Source: CAYUNA01 sp047629355
Lineage (GTDB): Bacteria > Bacteroidota > Bacteroidia > Chitinophagales > Saprospiraceae
NCBI GenBank assembly: GCA_047629355.1
Contig: JBLHWU010000010.1
Span: 1 to 45,652 of the forward strand
Reading direction: 5' to 3'
Length of the DNA: 45,652 bases
Shown here piece by piece: positions 35,280 to 44,408 of the stretch. The notes under the pieces are model-generated. The model had not been told where the DNA came from. It worked only from the letters and a program-made list of their open reading frames with translations, and did no database searches. Position 1 is the stretch's first letter, and each line of letters begins with the position of its first letter. Both the position numbers and the translations under genes were made by a program.

Positions 35280-36626
35280 TTAACGAAACAATTTTTCGAC
35301 CTTAGCAATACCTTCTGGCAAAGTGAAAACAATCACTTTATCACCTAGTTGTAACTGGAAATTTCCACCAGGAATCAGGCTATCTTCCCCACGAATCACC
35401 CCACCAATTAACGCCGTTTCTGGAAAGTGCAAGTCTTTCAATGCTTTTTTAGTCAATTGATTATTCTTGGTAATCACAAATTCAATCACTTCCGCATCTA
35501 CACCATGCAAACTCGTAATCGCTTCCACCCGTCCTTTTCGCACATAGCGGAAGATATTATTCGCAGCAATCAATTTCATGTTTATCAAGGTGTCTACCCC
35601 AATATTCTGCGAGATGTGCGTATATTCCTTATTTTCAACTTGCGCTATGGTCTTGTAAACACCGTGATTTTTAGCAGTCAAACAAGCGATAATATTTGTC
35701 TCTGAATTATCCGTTAAGCCAATAAAAGCGTCCATCTCCTCTAGACCTTCTTCCATCATCAAGTCAAAATCATTAGCCTTACCGTGAATGACAAGGGTAT
35801 TGTGAAGATTCGCCGCGAGAAGCTTGCAGCGTTCTTTATTTTTTTCTAAAAGGGTAACGCGATAGTCATTTTCAAGTAAGCGAGCGGTTTCATACGCCAA
35901 ACCAGTACCGCCAATAATCATGATTTTTTTTACAGATTTTTGCGGTTTATTGCCGCCAACAAATTGCTCAATGCGGTCAATGTTACTTTTGTTGGTAATG
36001 AAATAAATATGGTCATTGTGCCGTAGAACGTGGTTACCGCGAGGAATAATCGTACGATGTCCCCGCAGAATCGCGATAGGACGAAGGGACAAATCCGTTT
36101 TCATTTCTGGAAAATCCATCAACCGCATATTCAGTAGTGGCGAACTATTGTTTAAAGTCATACCTGCTAAAGAAATCTTTCCATCTTCAAAATCAAAAAT
36201 ATCGGTAAAAGAACATTTCTTAATCAATCGTTGAATCTCTTTGGAAGCCAATTGTCGAGGAGAAATTACGGAATCGACACCCAATTGATTGAAAGTTTCA
36301 CGGTGTTCACTGGTAAGGTATTCATCATTTCTTACGCGGGCAATTGTTTGTTTAGCACCCATTTTTTTTGCCAAAATGGTGGTTATCAAATTGGTCGATT
36401 CAGAAGTGGTGACCGCAATAAACAACTTTGCCGAAGCAACTTGTGCATCTTTTAAGACCGCAATTGAAGTTGAATCACCTGTTATCGTCAGCACATCCAA
36501 ATGCGTGGCGGCGTAGTCTAACACATCTTGATTGTTATCAATTAAGATAATTTCCTGATTTTCGTAACTCAACAATTCTGCTAAGTGAAACCCCACATCT
36601 CCCGCACCAGCAATGATGATTTTCAT
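35280..36626 (-). CDS. trkA: Trk-type potassium transporter regulatory subunit TrkA
   Basis: This 448-residue cytoplasmic protein consists of two tandem RCK units. Each has a Rossmann NAD-binding start (IIAGAGDVGFHLAELL at residue 3; IMIIGGTGLAYETARLL about 235) with a following acidic strand (ILIDNN; TLLEKN) and GD/HG turns, and each is followed by an RCK_C domain (SPRQLASKEIQRLI...SLRPIAILRGHRTIIPRG; GVIRGEDSLIPGGNFQLQLGDKVIVF). It binds NAD(H)/ATP and gates the TrkH/KtrB K+ channel. No trkH is in this window. It has normal length for the family and stands alone. Confidence 0.95.
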   Translation of the reverse strand: MKIIIAGAGDVGFHLAELLSYENQEIILIDNNQDVLDYAATHLDVLTITGDSTSIAVLKDAQVASAKLFIAVTTSESTNLITTILAKKMGAKQTIARVRNDEYLTSEHRETFNQLGVDSVISPRQLASKEIQRLIKKCSFTDIFDFEDGKISLAGMTLNNSSPLLNMRLMDFPEMKTDLSLRPIAILRGHRTIIPRGNHVLRHNDHIYFITNKSNIDRIEQFVGGNKPQKSVKKIMIIGGTGLAYETARLLENDYRVTLLEKNKERCKLLAANLHNTLVIHGKANDFDLMMEEGLEEMDAFIGLTDNSETNIIACLTAKNHGVYKTIAQVENKEYTHISQNIGVDTLINMKLIAANNIFRYVRKGRVEAITSLHGVDAEVIEFVITKNNQLTKKALKDLHFPETALIGGVIRGEDSLIPGGNFQLQLGDKVIVFTLPEGIAKVEKLFR

Positions 36627-36752
36627 AGATATTTATTTTATTTTTTTTGGAGCATTAAAAAAAACGTAAAGATAAGTAGGTGACCGTAATTATTGGGTTG
36701 AAAACGATTTTAATCTAAGAAAGTTAAATTTTCATTGAAAAAATAAGATTGG

Positions 36753-36779
36753 TTGCCTCTTGAAAATTTGCTAGTTTTG
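36753..36779 (+). promoter_or_regulatory. Candidate Bacteroidota promoter of the MBL-fold gene
   Basis: TAGTTTTG (36772-36779) matches the -7 consensus TAnnTTTG, with a TTG 16 nt upstream (36753-36755) as a possible -33 element. A start near 36786 would give a ~20-nt leader before the ATG at 36807. Confidence 0.45.
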
Positions 36780-36806
36780 CACTTTCAAATTTTAAAAATC
36801 AACTCA

Positions 36807-37451
36807 ATGGCACACGTTATTTCGTTTACATTTAATGCTTTTTCAGAAAATACTTACTTGGTTGTCGATGACCGTACCAAAGAATGTGTCATTTTTGATC
36901 CTGGTTGTTTTGACCAAGGAGAGAAAGAAATTTTGAAGACGTACATTGAAAAGGAAGGTTTGAAGCCCGTTCGATTAATCAATACGCATTGCCATTTAGA
37001 CCATGTTTTTGGGAATAAATTTGTGAGCGAGACTTTTAATTTGCCCTTAGAAATTCACCAAGGAGAGTTAATTGTATTAAAATCAGCGATCCAAGTAGCC
37101 ACGGCTTATGGCTTGCCGACGCCAGAGGAATCGCCAGAACCTGGTAGTTTTATCGAAGAAGGCGATGAAATCGTGTTTGGAGATACAAAATTGACAGCAA
37201 TTTTTACACCCGGTCATTCGCCTGCGAGTTTGTCGTTTTATTGTGAAAAAGATGCGTTTATTATTGCGGGGGATGTATTATTTCAAGGGAGTATTGGGCG
37301 GACAGATTTGCCTGGTGGTAATTTTGATACTTTAATTAATGTGATTAAAACGAAATTTTTGACCCTTCCTGATGAGGTGAAAGTCCATTCAGGACATGGA
37401 CCAGCGACGACGATTGGACATGAAAAAGCGCACAATCCATTTTTGCAATAA
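36807..37451 (+). CDS. MBL-fold metallo-hydrolase (glyoxalase II/YcbL-like)
   Basis: The ATG at 36807 (214 residues) is chosen because MAHVISFTFNAFSENTY is the typical start of this family. The open frame continues upstream to 36753 but that part overlaps the promoter candidate. The metal-binding motif THCHLDH (H-x-H-x-D-H), a later GHSP His, AGDVLF Asp and the terminal HSGHGP His complete the two-metal site. The short length without the glyoxalase II C-terminal helices fits YcbL-type hydrolases that act on thioesters or related small esters. It is cytoplasmic, monocistronic and convergent with mscL. Confidence 0.9.
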   Translation: MAHVISFTFNAFSENTYLVVDDRTKECVIFDPGCFDQGEKEILKTYIEKEGLKPVRLINTHCHLDHVFGNKFVSETFNLPLEIHQGELIVLKSAIQVATAYGLPTPEESPEPGSFIEEGDEIVFGDTKLTAIFTPGHSPASLSFYCEKDAFIIAGDVLFQGSIGRTDLPGGNFDTLINVIKTKFLTLPDEVKVHSGHGPATTIGHEKAHNPFLQ

Positions 37452-37457
37452 AAGAAA

Positions 37458-37490
37458 AACGGCTCACGATGTACGATATCGTGAGCCGTT
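37458..37490. terminator. Convergent bidirectional terminator
   Basis: AACGGCTCACGAT and ATCGTGAGCCGTT form a 13-bp perfect stem with a 7-nt loop between the stops of the MBL-fold gene (plus) and mscL (minus). Confidence 0.8.
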
Positions 37491-37509
37491 AATCATAGCC
37501 TATCCAAAT

Positions 37510-37905
37510 TTACTTCTTCAGTAAATCACGGATTTCAGATAATAAATCTTCTTGGCTTGGACCTGCTGGTGCAGCAGCTTCCTCTTTTTTCTTCATATTA
37601 TTGATACCTCTCACCAATAGGAACATGATGAATGCAACGATAATGAAGTCAATGGTAGCCGTCAAGAAATCACCGTAGAGAATAGCAACTTCTCCAGTCA
37701 ATTCACCCGCTTCGTTTAGCGTTCCAGGCTTCATAACGTGCTTCATTTTTGAGAAATCGGTGTTGAAAATCATCCCGATAAGCGGCGAAATAATTCCTTG
37801 TGTAAAGGAGGTGATTACTTTTCCAAAAGCAGCACCCATGACGAAAGCAACGGCGATATCCACCAAATTGCCTTTCATCGCAAAATCCTTAAATTCTTTA
37901 AACAT
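37510..37905 (-). CDS. mscL: Large-conductance mechanosensitive channel
   Basis: This 131-residue inner-membrane channel opens under hypo-osmotic stress. The N-terminal amphipathic helix FKEFKDFAMKGNLVDIAVAF, with TM1 continuing through VMGAAFGKVITSF, is the MscL signature. TM2 is DFIIVAFIMFLLVRGINNM, and the periplasmic loop (KHVMKPGTLNEAGE) has typical length. It ends in a charged cytoplasmic helix (QEDLLSEIRDLLKK) after an Ala/Pro linker. All parts are intact. It stands alone, with a palindromic repeat upstream. Confidence 0.97.
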   Translation of the reverse strand: MFKEFKDFAMKGNLVDIAVAFVMGAAFGKVITSFTQGIISPLIGMIFNTDFSKMKHVMKPGTLNEAGELTGEVAILYGDFLTATIDFIIVAFIMFLLVRGINNMKKKEEAAAPAGPSQEDLLSEIRDLLKK

Positions 37906-37945
37906 AATAATCGTTTTGTTAAGTAATAAAAATTGTAGATTGAAT

Positions 37946-38109
37946 TAAGTAATCGACCAAAATTAATGATAGTTTTTAGAGCTATCTTTTTCCGCTATTT
38001 TTCCTTAAAAAATCATTCAATAACGTCGGCTATTAAAGGATTTTTTAAGAAAAACTATCAAAAAAACCTTAGCCCTAAAATTCTATCCTTAATTATGGTC
38101 GATTACTTA
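37946..38109. repeat. ~164-bp AT-rich palindromic repeat, family A copy 4
   Basis: The ends TAAGTAATCGACCAAAATTA and TAATTATGGTCGATTACTTA are inverted copies, and the palindrome continues inward (GATAGTTTTTAG). Its centre, read on the minus strand, contains CTTTAATAGCC and TTATTGAATGATTTTTTAAGG, nearly the same as copy 1. It is 40 bp upstream of the mscL start. The remaining 38110-38353 is AT-rich without recognisable features. Confidence 0.68.
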
Positions 38110-38353
38110 TAGTGTATTTATAGTTGGAGTTCTCCTCAAGAAGGAAGAACCCAATTTACTAAAAAGTAATTAGTTTTATGAGAAATTTGTTAGCGAAAGG
38201 TTAGATTTTAGCTTAAATCCATATTTTAGACAAAAAAAGACCGCTTAGGTCACATTTTTCATCTTTTTAAAAGATAAAATTTGTAATTATTTCGAATAAA
38301 TAGAATGTGTAGAATTTTAGTTTGTATTTATTGCATATTTTAAATTTTTATAT

Positions 38354-40442
38354 TTGAACGGATTTGTAACTTCGTTGAAACAATTTTGTCCGGTGTATTC
38401 AGGAAATTGGAAGAAGGGAATCATCAAAATCACATCACTTAGTTTGATTTTGTTGGGATTCTTTGGACAACTCAACGCGCAAATCAGCGTCAACATTGAA
38501 TATGCCTCCCAGCAATGCTCCATTTATGGAACCGCTGATGCTACCGCCCAAGTTTTCGGTGGAACGCCCCCTTATTCCTATCAATGGAGTAACGGCTCGA
38601 CTACGCAAACTATTACTTAGGGGGTACGAACGTATGCTGTAACCGTCACCGATGCTTCCGCAACGGTAGGTTCAGATACCAAAAACTTAGTTGCACCACC
38701 TGAACTGGTTTTGGTTTTAGAAGGTGCAGACGGAGACTGTTATCAAGGCAATAATGACTTGACAGCGATGGTTTCTGGTGGTGTTGCCCCTTATAGTTAT
38801 CAATGGAGCAATGGTAGTTCTTCGCAAGTTGTTTATAGTCCAACTACTGGCTATTATTTTGTGACAGTAACGGATGCTAATGGCTGTTTTAAAGTCGATG
38901 GCAAAGCGGTTTCAGAAGCAATGCAAGCAGTTTTAGTCGGTAATGGCGTAACTTGTTTTCTTGCTTGTGATGGGAGTATAACCGCAACTGTAACGGGTGG
39001 ACAAGGACCTTTTACCTATTTTTGGGACAATGGAAATTACCCGAATTCTGCCATTCAAGTAGTAGCAGATGTCGGTATTTATAATATCACCATCACCGAT
39101 TCGAACGGCTGTACGACAACTGGACAGACATCAGTTGATTCTCCGCCGCCAGTCGAAGCGAGCATTACTTTGGATAATCCATGTGATGATACAACTTCGG
39201 GCACCGTGCAAGCTACGGGTGAAACACCTCCTTACACTTACTTTTGGAGCAATGGTCATCTCGGTCAAACGCACGATTACCTAACTACAGGACAACATAA
39301 AGTGACTATTACGGACGTCAATGACTGTACGCAAGAGGCGATTACTTACGTTGCACCTTCGGATATGGCAATTGCGGTAGTGGCACAAGAAGCAGATTGT
39401 TCTGGTGGTAACACTGGAGCCACTTCGTTGAATATGACAGGTGGTTCGGGTACGGCAGAATATCTTTGGAGTAATGGTCAAACTGGCCCAACGGCAACAG
39501 ATTTGACACTAGGAACTTATTCTGTAACCGCAACTGATATGGCTTCTGGTTGTGAACGGTATGAATCTTTTGATATTGAAACTTCAACAGGTTTAGAATT
39601 GACGGCATATCCTGAAATGATTGATTGTGATGAAAATGGCGGTACAACTAATATTTCTGTTTTGGGTAGAAATGCGCCTTACACTTTTGAATGGAGTGAT
39701 GGTCAAAATACGCAAGAAGCAGTTGATATGCAGCCCGGCGAATACACGATAAGTGTCGGATGCAAGCGGTTGTACAGGCGAGGCATTGGTATAAATGGAA
39801 GAAATGAACACTATTGAAGCATCAATGATGTCGGTATCTCATTTCATGTGTGACAGCGAGGGCGGTTCTGCGATAGTCTCGGCAACGGGCGGCGCAGCAC
39901 CTTATACTTTTGAATGGAACGGTCAGTTTATTGCTGAACTAACTAAAGAGAATTTGAATCTGGGTATGAACACCGTTATCATTCACGATGCCAATGGTTG
40001 TAAAGAAACCATCGAATTTGAGATCATGGACGAATCCATGGAATTGATGGCGGAAGTGATGAGCGAAGGTTGTCTGGGTGAAGCGAGTGCAATTGTGCAA
40101 GCGCACATTATGGGCGGTGGTGAAGCACCTTATTCTTATCAACGGAGTAACTGGTAAACGACGCAAGTTTCTGAAAATATGCCAGTCGGCTTCCACATCG
40201 TAACCGTAACGGATGGGAATGGTTGTGCGGAAAGCATAACAATTGAAGTGCAGCCTGTTCCAGGAATGGTGATTGCAGTAGATATCACTTGAACGGCTTG
40301 TGATGGTGCAGCTACTGGTGCAGCTACGGCAGAAGTAATGTCTGGCGGTGTTGGTCCTTACTCATTTGAAAGCAGTTTGCTAGGGTGGTCAGCAATTTTT
40401 CAAGAAAGGAAATGTGTCGGTTTTGAGATAGAAAGAATGTAA
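38354..40442 (+). pseudogene. SprB-repeat surface protein, decayed remnant
   Basis: About 700 codons of SprB-type repeats (units of ~80 residues with PYSYQWSNGS ... TYAVTVTDANGC) follow a signal peptide (LILLGFFGQLNAQ). The frame is broken by TAG at 38618-38620, a frameshift near 39755-39762 (apparently two bases lost before SDASGCTGEALV), TAA at 39792-39794, TAA at 40155-40157 and TGA at 40290-40292. The last part departs into unrelated sequence (LLGWSAIFQERKCVGFE) and ends at TAA 40442 with no CHU_C domain. Each lesion falls inside a recognisable repeat, so the full gene was once longer. No good ATG is seen, and the start may be the TTG at 38354. It was once a T9SS-exported adhesin. Confidence 0.85.
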
Positions 40443-40444
40443 AA

Positions 40445-40475
40445 GAACATGGTGATTTTCAAAATCACCATGTTC
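40445..40475. terminator. Perfect 15-bp palindromic terminator
   Basis: GAACATGGTGATTTT and its exact complement flank a single C. A nearly identical palindrome is found after the CvfB-like gene (45268-45300). It separates the SprB-repeat pseudogene from the glycosyltransferase pseudogene. Confidence 0.65.
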
Positions 40476-40620
40476 TAATATGAGGAATCACGATATTCTA
40501 CTTTAGAAATTAACTGGTTATAAAATAAAGAAGGGCAATCTTGGAGACGAGGTTGCCTTTTTTTTAGGTTAAAAATTTCTACATTTGCTCAATGAAAAAC
40601 CAAATATCACTTACTGCCTT

Positions 40621-40660
40621 TTTTCTAAGTTGTATCTTCATTTTCTAAGTTGTATCTTCA
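40621..40660. repeat. 20-bp tandem duplication breaking the glycosyltransferase start
   Basis: The two exact copies of TTTTCTAAGTTGTATCTTCA introduce a frameshift and a TAA into the signal/first membrane segment. Confidence 0.9.
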
Positions 40661-41021
40661 TTTTCTTAGTTGCGATGAATCCTCCACGTTGGCAAGGAGA
40701 GGGTAGTAATGCAACGCTCTCTTGGGATGTGAATGGCTATTATTTGTACTTACAGGCTTTTATCATTCATCAGGGCGAGGGGACGTTGGCATTTAAGGAG
40801 GAAATGGTAGAAAAGTACGCGCCGATTCCTGAGTTCTTCAATGCCTATCCGATTGATAACGGTAATTATATTATCAAATATTCCGCTGGTTTATCGATTC
40901 TGTATCTGCCTTCTTTTTTAGTTGGTCATTTTCTCGCTTGGGCTGGAGGTTATCCGATGGATGGTTTTTCGAGACCTTATCAGGCAGCTATTTATATTGG
41001 CAGTATTTTTTTTATTCTAAT

Positions 41022-41111
41022 AGACTTTATGAATGGCGACTCTGGATAATTCGCAAACTATTGATTATCAATTATTTGCAATTCTAAAAAAGCTACTCAT
41101 TCATAAAGTTT
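41022..41111 (+). mobile_element. 90-bp MITE, copy 2, inserted in the glycosyltransferase gene
   Basis: It is identical to the copy at 27097-27186 except for one base near its right end (AAGTTT for AAGTCT). It is flanked by AAT (41019-41021 and 41112-41114). Removing the element and one AAT gives CTA-ATA-GGT-CTT-TGG in the gene's frame. Confidence 0.92.
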
Positions 41112-42504
41112 AATAGGTCTTTGGTATTGCCGAAAAAATATCTTGCAGGTTTTTAGTGACAAAACTACGGCTATTACCTTGTTGCTGCTGACTTTGGGAA
41201 CTAACTTTTTGCTGTATAGTAGTTGGGATGCGGCAATGACACACGGGTATTTGTTTGCCTTGATTTCCTTTTTGATTCACAATACAATAAAGTGGTATAA
41301 ATACTCTAATTTTAAATATAGCATTGGCATAGGATTGTGCATCGGTTTAGCGACATTGACGCGACCTACCGAAATAATAATTGGAATAATGCCTTTTTTG
41401 TGGGGGGGGTGTGAAGTCTTTTAAAAGCCGACTAAAATTATGGGAGCAGCATTTTCCGAAACTATTATTGATAGCTGCAATTGTGGCGTTAATCGTTTCA
41501 ATACAGTTGATTTATTGGAAGGTCTATTCGGGAAATTGGATAGAATATAGTTATCAAGACCAAGGCTTTAGTTGGCTACATCCACACTTCTGGGATTTTA
41601 CATTTTCTTACCGAAAGAGGTGGCTTCTTTATACACCGATGATGACTTTTGCGTTGGTTGGGTTTTACTTTTTATTCAAAACATATCGTACTATTTTCTG
41701 GGTGTCCTTTACGTATTTTCTGCTTCATTTCTACATCGGTGCTGCCTGGGATATATGGTGGTAGCTTTGGACAGCGGACAATGGTGCAATCTTATGCCGT
41801 ATTGGTTTTTCCTTTAGCGGCGTTTGTGGATTTTATCAGTCAAAAAAAGTGGCTATTGCATCTAACTGTGCCGATAGTTTTATTTCTGATTTGGTTAAAT
41901 GTTTTTCAAACTTGGCAAACGCACGAGCCATATTTATTTGAAGCAGAAAATATGACAGAGGCTTATTATTGGCGGGTTTTTGGAAAAACGAAACACATTC
42001 TAGGAGATAGGTTCTTATTAGATATGGATACTGATTTTAAAGGAGAAAGGAAGGAGGTGGTAAAAATTTTAATCGAAGATTTTGAAAACTTAAAAGATAC
42101 GACCAATTTAACTTCTGACTTTGCTCAGTCAGGTCAATATGCAATTTATGTCAGCCCAAGCAAGGAGTTTTCTCACACTACCTCTATTGATAAAACACCT
42201 GAAATAGCTAGTAAAAAATGGATTAGAATAAAAGGTTCGTTTTATATCTTCTGCAAAATCTGGGATATATGGAAGATGCCTCAATTGTCGTTAAGAATTG
42301 AGAATAATAATAATAATAAAATTGTGGATATCAAAGCGCTTAAACCTGGTAGGGTTCTGGAAGGCGGTCAATGGAAAGATGTTTGGATGGATGTGGATTT
42401 GTCAAATTATGAATATGATGGATTAAAAATTTATTTATTTTCTAATGAAAAATCCCATCCAATGTATATGGATGATTTAGAAGTTGAAATTTATAATGAT
42501 TAAA

Positions 42505-43237
42505 ATGAGTCAAAACAATACAATACAAACGCTGTTTATTGTGGTGCCTGTTTATAATGAAGGAGAAACCATTACCCGAATCTTGGACAAATTGCAAGCT
42601 GTTCAGTTGATAAACGGCATCAATAAGGAAATTATTTTAGTCAATGATACTTCTACGGATAACTCAAAAGAGGTGCTGTTACATTATATTGATACCGTAG
42701 AAAATCAGGTGATGAAATACTTTGAACATCCTGTCAATAAAGGAAAAGGGGCTGCTTTGCATACAGGCATTGCCAGCGCAACGGGCGATTTTATCATCAT
42801 TCAAGATGCTGATTTAGAGTATGATCCGGAAGAGTTTAATAGGTTTTTGCAACCTATTTGTTAATGATTTTGCAGACATCGTTTATGGTTCTCGATTTAT
42901 GGGAGGCAAACCGCATCGGATTTTATTTTTCTGGCATTCTATCGGCAATAAAATTCTGACTTTTATTTCTAATGCCTTCACCAATCTGAACTTGACAGAT
43001 ATGGAAACTTGCTATAAAATGTTTCGGGCTGATATCATCAAATCGTTAGTTCTTAAAGAAAACAGATTTGGGTTTGAACCAGAAGTTACGGCGAAAATTG
43101 CACGGATTCCCAAGATTAGAATTTATGAAGTAGGTATTTCTTACTATGATCAAACTTATGAAGAAGGAAAAAAAATAAACTGGAAAGATGGTTTTAGAGC
43201 CATTTATTGTATTTTGAAGTATAACTTATTTCGATAA
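42505..43237 (+). pseudogene. GT2 family (dolichyl-phosphate-mannose-synthase-like) glycosyltransferase with one frameshift
   Basis: The first part (LFIVVPVYNEGETI; NDTSTDNS; HPVNKGKGAALHTG; IIQDADLEYDPEE) is a typical GT-A nucleotide-sugar domain with the DxD-type DAD. The frame then ends at 42864. Removing one T from the ATTTG at 42857-42861 continues it as LQPIVNDFADIVYGSRFMGG... through DMETCYKMFRADI and RFGFEPEVTAKIARI to a natural stop at 43237. The restored length (~243) suits polyprenyl-phosphate hexose synthases, which supply the donor to PMT-like enzymes such as the one just upstream. So an export-glycosylation pair was lost together. A single-base sequencing error would leave this gene alive. 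Confidence 0.8.
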
Positions 43238-43304
43238 AATCAGATTTACTTTATCATGTAAAAACCTCCACCTCCTCGTGATACTTCCGTGATACCTTCC
43301 TTCT

Positions 43305-43312
43305 TACCTTTG
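43305..43312 (+). promoter_or_regulatory. Candidate -7 element (TACCTTTG) upstream of msrA
   Basis: It matches TAnnTTTG. No convincing -33 TTG at the right distance. It would give a long leader (~120 nt) before the ATG at 43438. Confidence 0.3.
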
Positions 43313-43437
43313 CCCCATAATTTAAACACTTTCACTGTTCAAACCTTTTAATAAGGGAAACGTAGAAACTTTGGTGATAAGTTTAGTAAACTTGATTCAA
43401 AGCACAATTTCAATTCTATCACAAAAAAGAAATTTCA

Positions 43438-44151
43438 ATGAGACAATTAGTAATAGTATTAGCCATCTTCAGCATGACAACAATGGCCTGCAGTCAATCT
43501 TCTAAAACCAAGAACTCAGCCGATAAAATGTCCTACATCGTTGGTGACGCTGACCGAGGGACGCAAGAAATTACTAAATACATCAAAGACAAAGGCTACG
43601 AAAGATACAGCGTAGCAACATTTGCAGGTGGCTGTTTTTGGTGTACCGAGGCAGCATTAGACCGCATCGAAGGCGTGGTAGATGTCATCAGCGGCTATGC
43701 AGGTGGCGTGACGAAGCATCCAACTTACGAGCAAACGGGCACTGGACGCACGGGACATACTGAGTCGATTCAATTGTATTTTGACTCTGAGGTGGTGAGT
43801 TACGAGGTCTTATTGGCAGTGTTGTTTGTATCCCACAACCCGACGCAGGCGAATGGGCAAGGCAACGACATTGGTCCAGAATATCGGTCAGCGATTTTTT
43901 ATCACAATGACGAACAAAAAGCGGCGATTTATAAAGCCATTAAAACCTTGAATGAAACGGGTGGAATGGGCAAGCCGATTGCGACGGAAGTGGCGCCGTA
44001 CAAAGAGTTTTGGGTAGCAGAGGAGTACCATCAAAATTATTATGAATTGCATCCTGAAAATAGCTATGTCCGCAATGTGAGCAAGCCGAAAGTGGAGAAA
44101 GTGAAGAAGGTGTTTAAGGATATTTTGAAAGAGAATTACGGTAGGAAATGA
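43438..44151 (+). CDS. msrA: Peptide methionine (S)-S-oxide reductase, lipoprotein form
   Basis: This 237-residue MsrA carries an N-terminal lipoprotein signal (MTTMAC, lipid Cys18) and a ~40-residue linker. The catalytic motif is GGCFWCTEA (nucleophile Cys66), with GYAGGVTKHPTYEQ and HNPTQANGQGNDIGPEYRSAIF as further family signatures and a final EEYHQNYY. It reduces methionine-S-sulfoxide in proteins, here probably at the periplasmic face of a membrane. A second redox Cys near the C-terminus, common in other MsrAs, is not seen, so recycling may use an external thiol partner or Cys69. It stands alone between inverted repeats. Confidence 0.95.
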   Translation: MRQLVIVLAIFSMTTMACSQSSKTKNSADKMSYIVGDADRGTQEITKYIKDKGYERYSVATFAGGCFWCTEAALDRIEGVVDVISGYAGGVTKHPTYEQTGTGRTGHTESIQLYFDSEVVSYEVLLAVLFVSHNPTQANGQGNDIGPEYRSAIFYHNDEQKAAIYKAIKTLNETGGMGKPIATEVAPYKEFWVAEEYHQNYYELHPENSYVRNVSKPKVEKVKKVFKDILKENYGRK

Positions 44152-44397
44152 TGAATGGTAAACGATGAATTTTTATTCAAGCGTTTGCTACGTGCTATTG
44201 GATACTTTTTTAAATAATTGTCCCTAAAAAACGGGGAAAGAGCTTAAAAAAGGTGACTTTTGTGGCATTATTTAAACTTAATACTTTCGATAAATAATGA
44301 ATAATTGAAAAGGAACGGATATATTTTTTCAGGCATCAAAAATATACAAATATTCCTTATTGGAAATTTATCATTCATCATTTATCGTTCATCATTT
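44146..44397. repeat. Distant inverted repeats flanking the msrA-CvfB gap
   Basis: AAATGATGAATGGTAAACGATGAATTT (44146-44172) is mirrored imperfectly by AAATTTATCATTCATCATTTATCGTTCATCATTT (44364-44397), about 190 bp apart. The segment between is AT-rich and holds no gene. Confidence 0.45.
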
Positions 44398-44408
44398 AAC
44401 AACCCGTC

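Larger units (their letters stand above)
40592..42503 (+). pseudogene. Membrane glycosyltransferase (PMT/GT39-like) with four lesions including a MITE
   Basis: Repairing four lesions gives one continuous membrane protein. (1) A 20-bp tandem duplication (40621-40640/40641-40660) shifts the frame; removing one copy joins MKNQISLTAFFLSCIF to IFLVAMNPPRW. (2) A 90-bp MITE at 41022-41111 with an AAT duplication interrupts SIFFILI-GLWYCRKN. (3) One extra G in the run at 41402-41409 shifts WGG-VKSFKSR. (4) At 41757-41764 loss of an 8-bp repeat (TATGGTGG) breaks WDIWW-YGGSFGQR. The product had about 10 membrane helices and a C-terminal soluble domain (PGRVLEGGQWKD). WWYGGSFGQR and the Asp-containing early loop (LSWDVNGYYLYLQ) fit lipid-linked sugar transferases of the PMT superfamily. 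It overlapped or abutted the GT2 gene that follows. Confidence 0.85.

Noticed and set aside
38354..40442. Stop codons in the SprB-repeat gene as recoding (alternative genetic code or readthrough)
   Set aside because: All other genes use TAA, TAG and TGA normally as stops, and frameshifts accompany the stops here.
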